NCBI GenBank assembly: GCA_946185835.1
Contig: CAMHKW010000021.1
Coordinates: 1 to 35,776, forward strand
DNA: 35,776 bases
Reading direction: 5' to 3'
Source of the DNA: an uncultured Bacteroidales bacterium
GTDB taxonomy: Bacteria > Bacteroidota > Bacteroidia > Bacteroidales > Paludibacteraceae
The notes beneath the pieces are model-generated. The model saw only the letters and a program-made list of their open reading frames with translations. It searched no databases and was not told the DNA's origin. The position numbers and the translations under genes were made by a program. Of this stretch, positions 6,943 through 16,429 are shown one piece after another; the first letter of the stretch is position 1, and every line of letters begins with the position of its first letter.

Positions 6943-9039
6943 TTACTCTTCGATAAGTCCTTTCTTGATGAGCAGGTATTTAGGGTCGGCTTGTCTGCCT
7001 CTGAATTCGTTGTATAGCTCTTGTGCGTCTTTCGTTCCGCCCTGTTCGAGCAGATGTCTAAAGCGTGCTGCCACTTCGGGGTTGAAGATGTCGCCTGTCT
7101 CTTTGAATGCGTAGAATGCGTCGGAGTCGAGTACGGCAGACCAGGTGTAGCTATAGTATCCTGCTTCGTATCCGGTCATGAAGATATGGTTGAAGAAAGT
7201 GGAGCGATAGCGTACTATGATTTGCGGTATCATCTGCATCTTCTGCATGCTTGCTTGTTCGAAGGCGTTGACGTCGAAGTCGGCTGTGTCGGTGATCTCG
7301 TGATAGTCCATGTCGAGTATGGAAGCCGACAGTAGTTCGGTCTCGACGAAGCCCTGGTTGAATTTCGATGCGTTGTTGATTTTCTCTATCAGAGCGTCGG
7401 GTATGACTTCGCCTGTTTGGTAGTGTTTGGCGTAGAGTCGCATGACCTCGGGTTCGTAGCAGTAGTTTTCCATGAATTGTGAGGGCATCTCGACGAAGTC
7501 GCGTGGCACGTTGGTGCCCGACAGTGTTTTGTATGTTGCTTTCGACAGCAGTCCGTGTATGGCATGTCCGAACTCGTGGAATAGAGTCTCAACGTCGTCC
7601 ATCGAGAGCAGCGAAGGTTCGGTGGCGGTAGGTTTGGTGAAGTTACCAACGTTGATGATGACGGGTCGGTGGTCGACACCTGCAGCGTCGACATATTGGC
7701 TACATATATTCTCCATCCATGCTCCGGGTCGTTTGCCGGCTCGTGGGAAGTAGTCGGTGTAGAGAATGCCTATCAGTTGGTTGTTGGCATCGGTGACGCG
7801 GAAGACCTCCACGTCCTTATTGTAGACGGGCATGTCGTTGAGTGGTTCGAATTGTAGTCCATAGAGTCGGTGTGCCACTTCGAAGGCTCCGTTTCTGACG
7901 GCATTGAGTTCGAAATAGGGTTTGAGTTGTTGTTCGTCGATGTCGTAGTCGCGTTTGCGCAGTTTCTCGGCGTAGTACCACCAGTCCCATGGTTGCAAAG
8001 TCTCTCCCGGGAGGTCGGCTTCGAGCAGTTGTTGTAGTGCTGCTGCTTCTTGAGTAGCTTTGGCGAGTGAGGGTTTCCATACCGACTCGAGGAAGGCGTC
8101 GACGGTCTTGGAGTCGTGTGCCATGCAGTCGTCGAGTTGGTAGTCGGCAGGGTTTTGGTATCCTAACAGTTGTGCTTTCTCGAGACGCAGATGCATGGTT
8201 TGTTTGATAATCTGTTTGTTGTCGTATTCGTTGTCGTGGTTGCCGCGCGTGGTGTAAGCCATCAGCAGTGTCTTACGCAGTTCGCGGTTGTCGGCATATT
8301 GTAGTACGGGCACGAAGCTGGTGCGTGTCGGGTAGAACTTCCATGCATCGGGTCTGCCGGCTTGTTCGGCGAGTTCTTTTGCGGCTTGTTTGGCACTCTC
8401 CGGCAATCCGGACAGCTCTTGCTCGTCGGTAATGAATATCTCGCAGTTGTTGGTTTCGTTTTGTACGTTTTGTCCGAATTTCAGCGAGAGCACCGACAGT
8501 TGCTCGTTGATTTGCATGAGTCGCTGTTTGTCAGCTTCGTTGAGTAGTGCACCGCTGCGCACGAAGCTCTTGTATGTTTCAGTGAGCAGTCGCATCTGTT
8601 CGTTGTTGAGGTTGAGTTGGTCGCGTTGTTCGTAGACGGTGCGAATACGGTCGAACAGCTTATCGCTAAGCATGATACGGTCGCTGTGTTGTGAGAGTCG
8701 GGGGCTAATCTGTTCGGCTATGTCTTCGAGTTGTCGGTTGCCATCGGCTTCGAGTACATTGAAGAAAGCCGCGCTGACGGCGTCGAGCAGTTCGCCGCTT
8801 CGGTCTAATGCTACGATGGTGTTGTCGAAAGTTGGAGTTTCGGTGTTGTCGGTGATAGCTGCTATTTCCTTCTCAGACTCAGCCAAAGCTTTTTCGAACG
8901 CGGGCATGTAGTGTTCGGGTTTTATTTTGTCGAACGCCGGTACACCATAGGGGTTGGTGTTTTCGGTTAGGAACGGGTTGGTGTTGGTGCAAGCTATAAG
9001 CATAGTTGTGCAAGTGAGGATTAGAAGTTTCGTTTTCAT
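6943..9039 (-). CDS. M3 family metallopeptidase (dipeptidyl carboxypeptidase-like), lipoprotein
   Basis: A 698-residue zinc peptidase of the Dcp/oligopeptidase A type. The zinc site HEFGH is at 488-492 and the third ligand E516 is in PRDFVEMPSQF; NPYGVPAFDKIKPEHY near the N-terminus is the typical family opening. The leader MKTKLLILTCTTMLIAC ends in a lipobox with Cys17, so the protein is probably lipid-anchored in the periplasm or outer membrane, where it would trim small peptides. Length is normal. It follows porZ by 13 nt and precedes the membrane protein gene, suggesting one transcript. Confidence 0.93.
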   Translation of the reverse strand: MKTKLLILTCTTMLIACTNTNPFLTENTNPYGVPAFDKIKPEHYMPAFEKALAESEKEIAAITDNTETPTFDNTIVALDRSGELLDAVSAAFFNVLEADGNRQLEDIAEQISPRLSQHSDRIMLSDKLFDRIRTVYEQRDQLNLNNEQMRLLTETYKSFVRSGALLNEADKQRLMQINEQLSVLSLKFGQNVQNETNNCEIFITDEQELSGLPESAKQAAKELAEQAGRPDAWKFYPTRTSFVPVLQYADNRELRKTLLMAYTTRGNHDNEYDNKQIIKQTMHLRLEKAQLLGYQNPADYQLDDCMAHDSKTVDAFLESVWKPSLAKATQEAAALQQLLEADLPGETLQPWDWWYYAEKLRKRDYDIDEQQLKPYFELNAVRNGAFEVAHRLYGLQFEPLNDMPVYNKDVEVFRVTDANNQLIGILYTDYFPRAGKRPGAWMENICSQYVDAAGVDHRPVIINVGNFTKPTATEPSLLSMDDVETLFHEFGHAIHGLLSKATYKTLSGTNVPRDFVEMPSQFMENYCYEPEVMRLYAKHYQTGEVIPDALIEKINNASKFNQGFVETELLSASILDMDYHEITDTADFDVNAFEQASMQKMQMIPQIIVRYRSTFFNHIFMTGYEAGYYSYTWSAVLDSDAFYAFKETGDIFNPEVAARFRHLLEQGGTKDAQELYNEFRGRQADPKYLLIKKGLIEE

Positions 9040-9052
9040 ACTGCGCAGTTTA

Positions 9053-11368
9053 CTATTGGTTCATTATTAGGATTTTCGTTAGTTCGTGTTCTTTGTTGTC
9101 GCTATCGATGGCGTTGACCACGTATACACCTGTCGGTACTCTTCTGCCGTATCCGTCGCGTCCGTCCCATGTTGCCATACCGCCATTGCTTTGCGTGCGG
9201 TATACGAGTTGTCCGGCGATGGTGGAGATGAGAATCTTAGAGTCTGTTTTGAGTCCGACGATGGTGATTGTTCCACCGAAGTCGGGTCTGACGGGGTTAG
9301 GGTAGGCGTATACGTCTTTGTATTCGCTTTCACCGTCTGTGGCATCTGATTGGAATGAAACCAGTCCGTTTTCGGTGCCGATAAACACTTCTCCTGTTTG
9401 TGGGTCGACGATGATGGACTGCACAGTGTTGGAAGGCATTGGTGAGTTGTCGGTAGTGAAATGGTGTATTGTCTGTTTGCCGTCGGCAGAGAGCAGGAAG
9501 GCACCTGAGTTGTGTGTGCCCATCCATTTGCGGTTGGCTCCGTCGACGGCGATGGCGTTGATACGTTCATCGCTGAGAAGGAAGTCGAAGAGTTCTGAGC
9601 CGTCGGTACGTTGTATCATCACTCTCTCGCACAGGTCTGATTTCATAAAGTCGGTGTTGTATGATATCTTGAGCGGTCCGGATAGTGTACCGAGCCAGAT
9701 GTCTCCTTCTTTGTCTTGGGTGCATGAGAAGACGAGGTCGATGGATATGTCGTTGTTGAGTTGGTCGTGTAGTGAAGTGCGGAAGATGGTGCGGTCGTCG
9801 CTGAAGTCGAGCGGTGTTCCGTTGTCGTCGAGCAGACCTAATCCCGGCACGTCGCGACCATTGGCGATCCATTTGTAGTTAGGTCGTTTGCTGTCGATAA
9901 GTATCTCTTGTGGAGTGTTGTATACCACTCTCTGTCCGCCTGAGACGATGTCGGTAGTGTGCCAAGTGCCGTCGGGCGCCATGATGTTGATGTTTGGTCC
10001 GTTCGGACCTGTCGACATTACCCATAGGTTGTTGTCTTTGTCGAAGATAGCACCATCGGTACGTGTGTAGAAGTTTTGGGCTGTTGGTGATGCGGCGCAG
10101 CTGAGGCTTGAGTTGTCGGGAGTATAGCGTTTGATGGGTTTGAGGTCTTGGTATTCGAAAAGTCCGCATCCATAGCTTGTGGCGAAGAAATGATTTTTAT
10201 CTCTTGGGTCGACAGCTACGTTCATGAAGTCGTATACTTGTTGTCCGGCGAAAGCGACGAGTTCGGAGTAGTCGGTGTTGGTCCATACTCCGTTTTCGTA
10301 TATCATGATTTGTGCGAGTTTCTTTGCTCTGTCCGCCCAGCGTGCACCCGGCACTGCGATGATGCGTGAGTTGTCATACTTGAGTCGGTATGAGAGGTTT
10401 TGTGCGGGTCCGTTAGGCAGGAAGGTCTCGTAGCTGTTGTTATTGACAGAGTAGCAGGCGAGTCCATGCGAGCGTGCTGCAAACCACCATTGTTTTGAGG
10501 AGCTGTCGTATTCGACTTGTGGTGAGCCGTAGAAGACGGGCAGTTCGGTAAAGTTGAAGTCGTTGTCGAGTACGCAGAGCTTGTCAGTGGTGTAACCAAT
10601 CAGTTTGTCGCCGGTAGTAGACAAGGATGTGATGTTGCGTTGTGCAAAGCGTTCTTGCCAGGAGTTGTTGCTCAGTGTGTATATTTTGCCCCCAGCTGAG
10701 GCGCAGAGGCTACCGTTGAAGTTAGCTAAACTCGTTACATTAGTGTTTGCCGGCAGGCTCTGACGTCTCCAATATGAGAAGTCGACGAGGTTGTCGGTGA
10801 GCATGTTAGCGTAGTAGATGTCGGTGCCGGAGGTGGCATAAATAGTGTTGTCGACGATAGTGAGAGAAATGACTTTTACGTCGGCGGCGTTGTTGCCGAT
10901 GTAGTAGGTTGCTTCTATCTCGCTGCGTGGGATGTTAACCACGATGATGCCGAAGTCGGTAGCGACATAAGCACGGTTGTTGAAGAAGCAGATGTCGTTG
11001 ATGTTTTTGGTGCTGTTGAGTTGCTTTTGATACAGGTCGCTTATGTTGTTGATTTCTCCATCCCGCATTAGGTCAATCAGTCCGTTGGAATAGCCGATGA
11101 ACAAGGTGGAGTTTGACGGGTCGTATTTGATATAGTGTATGTTGGTGCCATTGAGTCCGGAGAGCTTGCTGTAGAACTCGATGGTTTGGTCTAATTTGTC
11201 AACCGAATAAAGCGAGCCCTCGCTCATGGCAAACACTTTGTTAGGTGTTTGTGCAATTTGGTTGACCGAACTATATGAAAAGTGCACTCGCCACGAGCCT
11301 ATCGGCATTTGTGCAAAGGCGGCTGTTGACATGGCTATTGCAGCCAAAGCTAATAATATCTTTCTCAT
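9053..11368 (-). CDS. porZ: Type IX secretion system protein PorZ
   Basis: A 771-residue secreted beta-propeller protein of the attachment complex (PorU-PorV-PorQ-PorZ) that fixes type IX cargo to A-LPS on the cell surface. It has a signal peptide ending AFA-Q at 19/20. The N-terminal propeller domain MPIGSWRVHFSYSSVNQIAQ is characteristic of PorZ. More propeller repeats follow, including TGEVFIGTENGLVSF, and then a type A sorting domain (YPNPVRP ... ILISTIAGQLVYR ... GRRVPTGVYVV). In characterised PorZ proteins this C-terminal domain is retained. It lies 63 nt after rdgB; no TAnnTTTG box is seen in that gap, so it may be read through from upstream. Its presence implies a working type IX system elsewhere in the genome. 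Confidence 0.92.
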   Translation of the reverse strand: MRKILLALAAIAMSTAAFAQMPIGSWRVHFSYSSVNQIAQTPNKVFAMSEGSLYSVDKLDQTIEFYSKLSGLNGTNIHYIKYDPSNSTLFIGYSNGLIDLMRDGEINNISDLYQKQLNSTKNINDICFFNNRAYVATDFGIIVVNIPRSEIEATYYIGNNAADVKVISLTIVDNTIYATSGTDIYYANMLTDNLVDFSYWRRQSLPANTNVTSLANFNGSLCASAGGKIYTLSNNSWQERFAQRNITSLSTTGDKLIGYTTDKLCVLDNDFNFTELPVFYGSPQVEYDSSSKQWWFAARSHGLACYSVNNNSYETFLPNGPAQNLSYRLKYDNSRIIAVPGARWADRAKKLAQIMIYENGVWTNTDYSELVAFAGQQVYDFMNVAVDPRDKNHFFATSYGCGLFEYQDLKPIKRYTPDNSSLSCAASPTAQNFYTRTDGAIFDKDNNLWVMSTGPNGPNINIMAPDGTWHTTDIVSGGQRVVYNTPQEILIDSKRPNYKWIANGRDVPGLGLLDDNGTPLDFSDDRTIFRTSLHDQLNNDISIDLVFSCTQDKEGDIWLGTLSGPLKISYNTDFMKSDLCERVMIQRTDGSELFDFLLSDERINAIAVDGANRKWMGTHNSGAFLLSADGKQTIHHFTTDNSPMPSNTVQSIIVDPQTGEVFIGTENGLVSFQSDATDGESEYKDVYAYPNPVRPDFGGTITIVGLKTDSKILISTIAGQLVYRTQSNGGMATWDGRDGYGRRVPTGVYVVNAIDSDNKEHELTKILIMNQ

Positions 11369-11431
11369 GTTACCTAATTTTTCGTTTGTTTATGAAATCG
11401 AACAAGTCGTTGTGTAAGTAGTCAAGCGGTT

Positions 11432-12022
11432 CTAAAGTTTCTTGTGTATAGAATCGATGATTTCTTTCATATTGTGAAGAGCGTTGGCTCTGTGACTTAT
11501 GGTGTTTTTTATTTGTGTTGGCAGCTGTGCGAAGGTGAGTTCGTAGCCGTCGGGTATGAATAGCGGGTCGTATCCGAATCCGCCGTCACCTTTCTCTTGC
11601 GTGGCTATTGTACCCTTTACTATTCCGTTGCAGCTGTATTTGTTGCCGCCCATAAAGAGAGTGACGGCAGTGCGGAATTGTGCTGAACGGTCGGAGCATC
11701 CGCTCAGTTGTCGGAGTAGCTTTTGTCGGTTGGCAGCGGGGTCGGGTATGTCGGATGCATATCGAGCGGTATGCACCCCGGGTGCGCCGCCTAAAGCTCT
11801 GACTTCGAGCCCGGTATCATCGGCAAAGCAGTCGCATCCGTAATGGCGGAAGACATACTCGGCTTTGAGTAGTGAGTTGCCTTCGAGTGTGTCGGCGTTT
11901 TCGTCGACGTCGGCAGTGCAGCCTATGTCTGCCAGACTCAGTACATGGAAGTCGTCGCCTAAGATGCTGCGTGCTTCGGCAAGCTTATGGGCGTTGTTGG
12001 TTGCAAAAACGAGTGTTGTCAT
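11432..12022 (-). CDS. rdgB: Non-canonical purine NTP pyrophosphatase (RdgB/HAM1)
   Basis: About 196 residues from the ATG at 12022 (MTTLVFATNNAHKLAEA). The enzyme hydrolyses dITP, XTP and similar nucleotides to the monophosphate, keeping deaminated purines out of DNA. Motifs: FATNNxHK at the N-terminus, DTLEGNSLLKA, FADDTGLEV, and the late SHRANAL. I reject the longer frame from 12076 because the extra 18 residues precede the conserved FATNN start and almost reach the upstream stop. It lies 56 nt after the radical SAM gene. Confidence 0.93.
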   Translation of the reverse strand: MTTLVFATNNAHKLAEARSILGDDFHVLSLADIGCTADVDENADTLEGNSLLKAEYVFRHYGCDCFADDTGLEVRALGGAPGVHTARYASDIPDPAANRQKLLRQLSGCSDRSAQFRTAVTLFMGGNKYSCNGIVKGTIATQEKGDGGFGYDPLFIPDGYELTFAQLPTQIKNTISHRANALHNMKEIIDSIHKKL

Positions 12023-12078
12023 GCGTTGTTTTTTTGTAAAACGCGCAAAGTTATGAAAAAAAACACAAATACGCAAAT

Positions 12079-12846
12079 TCAGCAGCTCACTTGTACTTGG
12101 TGTGAGCGTTGTCGGAGCTCATCGGCGATACGGTTCATGGTGTCGGAGTCTATTTTTTCGAGTGTGTCGACGGGCGTTTTTCTGTCGATTACGTAAATCA
12201 TCACTTCGGCAGGGCTGAGCATGTCAACCACGTTATACCATGCTTCGAGTTCATGTGGTGTAGTATTGTCGATGAAAACGCCGTTTACGTAGCCTCTGAG
12301 CATACATGTTTGCAGGATGAAGTCGGAGTCGAATTGCGACAGCATAGCAACGATGTCGTTGACCTTAAGTTGCTTGTTGACAGGTTGGTCTATCAGGCGC
12401 ATGGTGGTGTCGATGGCGGAGTCGAGTTTTAGGATTCTGTTGTCGGCGAGCCATAGTGCTTCTCTTATGTCGGTTCTGAAAAGTTGTGTGGAGTTGCTCA
12501 GCACTGATATCTTTGCTTCCGGTGCGTATTTGTTGCGCAGTTCGACTGTGACTTTCATGATATCGACAAAGTCGGGGTGCAGGGTGGGTTCGCCGTTGCC
12601 TGAGAAAGTGAGAACATCGGGGTGTATGTCTTGACTTTTAAGCTCCGCGAGTTTCTTGTCGAGTGCGTTGTGGAAGTCGTCGACGGTAGGCAGCTTGGGA
12701 TGTGGTGCGGGTCGGTTGAAGCCGCACTCGCAGTATATGCAGTCGAAGCTGCATAGTTTGCAGTCGGTGGGCATCACGTTTAGTCCGAGCGACAGGCCTA
12801 AGCGGCGAGAGTGTATCGGACCATAAACTATCTCGTTGAAAAGCAT
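12079..12846 (-). CDS. Radical SAM protein, COG0731 family
   Basis: A 255-residue Fe-S enzyme. The opening VYGPIHSRRLGLSLG is typical of COG0731 proteins. The SAM-cluster motif CxxxCxxC is C32-C36-C39 (CSFDCIYC), and TFSGNGEPTLHP corresponds to the GGE SAM-binding motif. The family is related to the radical SAM domain of TYW1 but lacks its flavodoxin part; no substrate is known for this bacterial group. It lies between dnaG and rdgB on the same strand. Length is normal for the short form. Confidence 0.85.
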   Translation of the reverse strand: MLFNEIVYGPIHSRRLGLSLGLNVMPTDCKLCSFDCIYCECGFNRPAPHPKLPTVDDFHNALDKKLAELKSQDIHPDVLTFSGNGEPTLHPDFVDIMKVTVELRNKYAPEAKISVLSNSTQLFRTDIREALWLADNRILKLDSAIDTTMRLIDQPVNKQLKVNDIVAMLSQFDSDFILQTCMLRGYVNGVFIDNTTPHELEAWYNVVDMLSPAEVMIYVIDRKTPVDTLEKIDSDTMNRIADELRQRSHQVQVSC

Positions 12847-12895
12847 TTTAGAGTTTAGAGTTTAGAGTTTAGTGTTTGTGTTTTGTGTTTAGTGT
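12847..12895. repeat. TTTAGAG/TTTAGTG heptamer run
   Basis: The whole 49-nt gap between dnaG and the radical SAM gene is TTTAGAG-like heptamers, with some TTTAGTG and TTTGTG variants. The same motif recurs near 1354-1388 (opposite sense), 3529-3549 and 4330-4343. Confidence 0.8.
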
Positions 12896-14896
12896 TTAGA
12901 GTTTTTTGATGGCGGCATTGATTTGCATTTGGAGTTGTTTGAGTTGTGTTTGTCTGATGAGCAGCGTTTCGGATTGGTCGACATGCTGACCATCGTTGAG
13001 ATCGGACTTTATCTGCTCGAGCATCTCGGCGATGATGCTGATTTTATATTGCAGCATTATCTTAGGTAGCTGGTAGAGTATCTCCTCTTGTTCTTTAGCG
13101 TTTTTTTCTTCCGGCTCGTTGTCGTTTGTCTCTTGTTGCTTGCCAAGTTTGTCGTTATCGAAAATCTTGCTCACTTGGTATCTGTCGAGCAGCAGTTGGC
13201 TTGCGAGTTTGACGATTTCGGGGTCGGTATGTGTGGTGAAGAACAGCTCGGGGTTGAAGTTGGGTTCGTCGTCGTGTGCGGCGTACTCATCGATGATGGT
13301 TCTGTATGCTTCGTCTTTGAAAATTGTCTTGTCGTTTTGTAAAGAAGATATGACATATTGCGCTACAGAGCAAGTGGTGCCGTCGTCGTAGGTGAAGAAG
13401 GGCTGTTGTCCCATACGGAGTAGAATCTGCACTAAGCTTTTTTCTATTTTCACGCGCTTTGACGTTTGCACTTGTGGCGGTGTGGCAGGAGTTTGAGAAG
13501 GAGTAGGTGTTTCAGAGGTGCTATTGTCTCGGTCTACGCTCGGTGGTGTCTCGGCGTATGTCTTGCTATTTCGTTTCTCGATTTCTTCGGCTATCAGACT
13601 ATTGACTTTCTTTTGTATCTCACGTTCGTCGATGGACAGATGTTGTGCTGCATATTGAGTGAAGACGCTGCGTGAGATGTTGTCTCTGATGCAGGCTATG
13701 CTTTGGCATATCTCGTTGACGAGTTCTCCGAATTTTTCGGGGTTTAGTCTGACGTCGTTGCCGGCACGGTTGATTTTATATTGTACGAAGTCGGTTTGGT
13801 TGTCTTCGAGGTATTTAGCAAACTGTTCGCTCGACATCTTATGTGTCATGGAGTCGGGGTCTTCTCCTTCGGGCATGGTGATGAGTTTGACGTTGATGCC
13901 TTCGCTGAGGAACATGTCGATAGCTCTTTTTGCCGCTTTGACGCCGGCAGCGTCGGCATCGTACATTATCACTATGTTTTTTGCATATCGTTTGATGAGC
14001 CTGACTTGCTGCTCGGTCAGAGCGGTGCCGGACGAGGCAACTACGTTGCTGATACCGGCTTGTACCATAGAGATAACGTCTAACTGTCCTTCTACGAGGT
14101 AGCAGAGCTGCTGTTTGGTGATTTCTTTGATAGCGAAGAAGATGCCGTATAGCTCGCGTCGTTTTTCGAAGATGCCTTCTATCTCGTGGCTATTGACATA
14201 TTTGCCGGTGTTTTCTTTGGCTCGCATTATTCGTCCGTTGAAGGCGACAACTTTGCCCGAGTAGTTGAACCACGGGAAGATGACTCGGTCGCGGAATCGG
14301 TCGTATCGTCGTGTCTGGTCGCCTTCGGCAGGTATGCTGCAGATGCCGGATTTGAGTATGATGTCTTCTTCGAATCCTGCCTTCTTGGCTTCGTCTAAGA
14401 AGATGTTTCTGTTCGGAGCGTAGCCTAAGTGAAAGAGGTGAATGATGTCGTCTCGGAGTCCTCGTGAGCGGAAGTATCCGAGTCCGACCGACTGTCCTTC
14501 GTCTGTTTGCCAGAGTTGTTGTTCGAACCAGTTACGTGCGAAGTCGTTGAGTCGGAACATGGCGTCGCGTTCGGTATCGCGTTGTATTTCTTCTTGTGTG
14601 CGGTCTTTTTCAACTACTTCGATGCCGTATTTCTTTGCCACTTTCTTGACTGCTTCGGGGAATGAGCAGCTTTCTATTTTCTGGACGAAAGTAATGACGT
14701 TGCCAGCTTCGCCGCACCCGAAACATTTATATATGCCTTTGGACGGAGAGACGGTGAATGAGCCTGTTCGTTCGGTATGAAACGGACATAGACCTATGTA
14801 GTTAGCGCCGCGTCGTTTGAGTGAGACGTAGTCGGAAACGACATCTACGATGTTGGCGGTGTCGTATACTCTTTCTATCACTTGTCGTTCTATCAT
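12896..14896 (-). CDS. dnaG: DNA primase
   Basis: A 666-residue primase that makes RNA primers at the replication fork. The CHC2 zinc finger is C37-H40-C58-C61 (LCPFHTERTGSF ... YKCFGCGEAGN). The TOPRIM core follows, with VEGQLDVISM and later MYDADAAGVKAA, and a C-terminal helical region would bind DnaB helicase. A low-complexity linker (about 450-485, rich in Pro, Thr and Ser) separates the core from the C-terminal domain. It is the first gene of a long minus-strand run. No clear TAnnTTTG box is seen in the 64 nt between it and the efp terminator. Confidence 0.96.
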   Translation of the reverse strand: MIERQVIERVYDTANIVDVVSDYVSLKRRGANYIGLCPFHTERTGSFTVSPSKGIYKCFGCGEAGNVITFVQKIESCSFPEAVKKVAKKYGIEVVEKDRTQEEIQRDTERDAMFRLNDFARNWFEQQLWQTDEGQSVGLGYFRSRGLRDDIIHLFHLGYAPNRNIFLDEAKKAGFEEDIILKSGICSIPAEGDQTRRYDRFRDRVIFPWFNYSGKVVAFNGRIMRAKENTGKYVNSHEIEGIFEKRRELYGIFFAIKEITKQQLCYLVEGQLDVISMVQAGISNVVASSGTALTEQQVRLIKRYAKNIVIMYDADAAGVKAAKRAIDMFLSEGINVKLITMPEGEDPDSMTHKMSSEQFAKYLEDNQTDFVQYKINRAGNDVRLNPEKFGELVNEICQSIACIRDNISRSVFTQYAAQHLSIDEREIQKKVNSLIAEEIEKRNSKTYAETPPSVDRDNSTSETPTPSQTPATPPQVQTSKRVKIEKSLVQILLRMGQQPFFTYDDGTTCSVAQYVISSLQNDKTIFKDEAYRTIIDEYAAHDDEPNFNPELFFTTHTDPEIVKLASQLLLDRYQVSKIFDNDKLGKQQETNDNEPEEKNAKEQEEILYQLPKIMLQYKISIIAEMLEQIKSDLNDGQHVDQSETLLIRQTQLKQLQMQINAAIKKL

Positions 14897-14960
14897 AGTA
14901 ATGTAGGTTATGCGTCTTTATCCGTGTGTGATGGTGTGGCTTGTTGGTGGCATATATACC

Positions 14961-14985
14961 AAAAAAGTGTGCGAGGCACACTTTT
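14961..14985 (-). terminator. Intrinsic terminator of efp
   Basis: A perfect 10-bp stem (14963-14972 with 14976-14985) has a 3-nt loop and on the minus strand runs into TTTTTT. It lies 23 nt after the efp stop and separates efp from dnaG. Confidence 0.8.
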
Positions 14986-15007
14986 ATTGGTTGTATGTAG
15001 ACGTTGT

Positions 15008-15571
15008 TTATCTTACTCGCTCGCAGTAGCTGCCGTCGCGTGTGTCGATGCGTATCACTTCTCCTTCGTTGATGAAGAGTGGTACTCGTATCTCGGCTCC
15101 GGTTTCGAGTTTGGCGGGTTTGAGGGTGTTGGTGGCGGTGTCGCCTTTCAGTCCGGGCTCGGTGTAGGCGACGGTAAGCTCAACCTTAGTGGGGAGCTCA
15201 GCAAACAGCACTGTCTCTGTTGAGGCATCGCTAACCACGTCCACGATGAACCCTTCCTTGAGATAGTCTACTCCGGTGATAAGGTCATGAGCGATAGGGA
15301 CCTGCTCATATGTCTCCTGATTCATGAAAATATAGTCGGAACCTTCCTTGTAGAGGAACTGGTATGGGCGGCGTTCTACTCTAACGTCTTCAAGTTTCTC
15401 GCCGATGTTGAAGCGGCGCTCTAAAACTCTGCCGTCGACTACATCTTTGAACTTAACGCGCATGATAGTGTTGCCTTTACCCGGTTTAACGTGAAGAAAT
15501 TCAATCACGAAATACAAACGACCGTCCATTCTGATGCAAACGCCGTTTTTAATGTCTTGTGAGTTAATCAT
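15008..15571 (-). CDS. efp: Elongation factor P
   Basis: A 187-residue translation factor that relieves ribosome stalling at polyproline stretches. The three beta-barrel domains are in normal order. The loop that reaches the peptidyl-transferase centre is KPGKGNT (29-35), with K32 at the position modified in E. coli EF-P; whether it is modified here is unknown. EPGLKGDTATNTLKPA and the C-terminal VPLFINEGEVIRIDT are standard. It has its own promoter (15680-15650) and terminator, so it appears monocistronic. Confidence 0.96.
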   Translation of the reverse strand: MINSQDIKNGVCIRMDGRLYFVIEFLHVKPGKGNTIMRVKFKDVVDGRVLERRFNIGEKLEDVRVERRPYQFLYKEGSDYIFMNQETYEQVPIAHDLITGVDYLKEGFIVDVVSDASTETVLFAELPTKVELTVAYTEPGLKGDTATNTLKPAKLETGAEIRVPLFINEGEVIRIDTRDGSYCERVR

Positions 15572-15649
15572 AAATTTATCGTTTTATTTTTGAAAATGTG
15601 TTACGCAGACCTAAACAGGCTCGAAAATAGCGAGCGTAAATCAACGTGG

Positions 15650-15680
15650 CAAAGGTAATGCTTTTTTCTCAATTATGCAA
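15650..15680 (-). promoter_or_regulatory. efp promoter
   Basis: On the minus strand TTG (15680-15678) is followed after 20 nt by TACCTTTG (15657-15650). The leader then starts near a short GCTCG-CGAGC hairpin (about 15618-15634), about 80-85 nt before the efp ATG. Confidence 0.75.
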
Positions 15681-15740
15681 GTAATGTGGCTGATTGTTCA
15701 ACTAATTAGGCAAAAATTTTCATATTCAAAGTATTTTTAT

Positions 15741-15748
15741 TACCTTTG
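15741..15748 (+). promoter_or_regulatory. Promoter -7 box of the marC operon
   Basis: TACCTTTG at 15741-15748 fits TAnnTTTG. The -33 side is only TTTTC, so it is weaker than others here. The leader to the ATG at 15835 is about 80 nt and shares GCTCGCTATTT with the efp leader. Confidence 0.65.
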
Positions 15749-15834
15749 TGCTCGCTATTTGCGTAGTTGAGTTGATGCGAGTTGAAATAAAGAAAATCAA
15801 ATAATACCATAACACATTATAATACCTAACTACT

Positions 15835-16428
15835 ATGTCGTTTGATATACGAATATTAAATGTTATAGCGGCATTTCTTGTTTTGATGCCGATTATTGAC
15901 CCATTGGGCAGTATGCCTATAATTTTGAACATGAAGGCGAAAGGCGAGAAGATCGAATCGTTTCGTGTTGCTTTGATCTCGTTTATTATCTTGTTGGTCT
16001 TTCAGTTTGCGGGGGAGTGGGTTCTGAGTTTTTTGGGAGTAGATATTCGTTCGTTTGCTGCCGCCGGTGCTATCATCTTGTTTTTGATGGCGATAGAGAT
16101 GATATGTGACATTGAGATATTCAAGAACAATGGTCCTGAGGGTGCTTCTTCGATAGTGCCTCTTGCCTTCCCGCTCTTTGCCGGTCCCGGTGCTTTTGCT
16201 GCTATTGTGGCTATTCAGGCAGAGTATAAGCCGATGGAGATAGTGATAGCTTTGTTTCTGATTATGGTGGTGCTTTACATTACGCTGAAAGCCACCGATT
16301 GGGTGCATAAGGTGCTTGGTGACATAGGCATATATATCATTCGTAAGTTCTTCGGCGTAGTGTTGCTTGCTATCTCGGTAAAGCTTTTCGCCGAAAACAT
16401 AGCATACCTTGTAAGTTATGTAAATTAA
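15835..16428 (+). CDS. MarC family integral membrane protein
   Basis: A 197-residue protein with about six membrane segments. The motif LMPIIDPLGSMPIILNM near the N-terminus (about 17-33) and LAFPLFAGPGAFAAIV in the middle (about 108-123) are the duplicated NPxG/GPG-type signatures of the family. MarC proteins were once linked to antibiotic resistance but that was not upheld; the function is unknown. It is the first gene of a plus-strand operon, and its stop is only 1 nt before the next ATG. Confidence 0.9.
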   Translation: MSFDIRILNVIAAFLVLMPIIDPLGSMPIILNMKAKGEKIESFRVALISFIILLVFQFAGEWVLSFLGVDIRSFAAAGAIILFLMAIEMICDIEIFKNNGPEGASSIVPLAFPLFAGPGAFAAIVAIQAEYKPMEIVIALFLIMVVLYITLKATDWVHKVLGDIGIYIIRKFFGVVLLAISVKLFAENIAYLVSYVN

Positions 16429-16429
16429 G

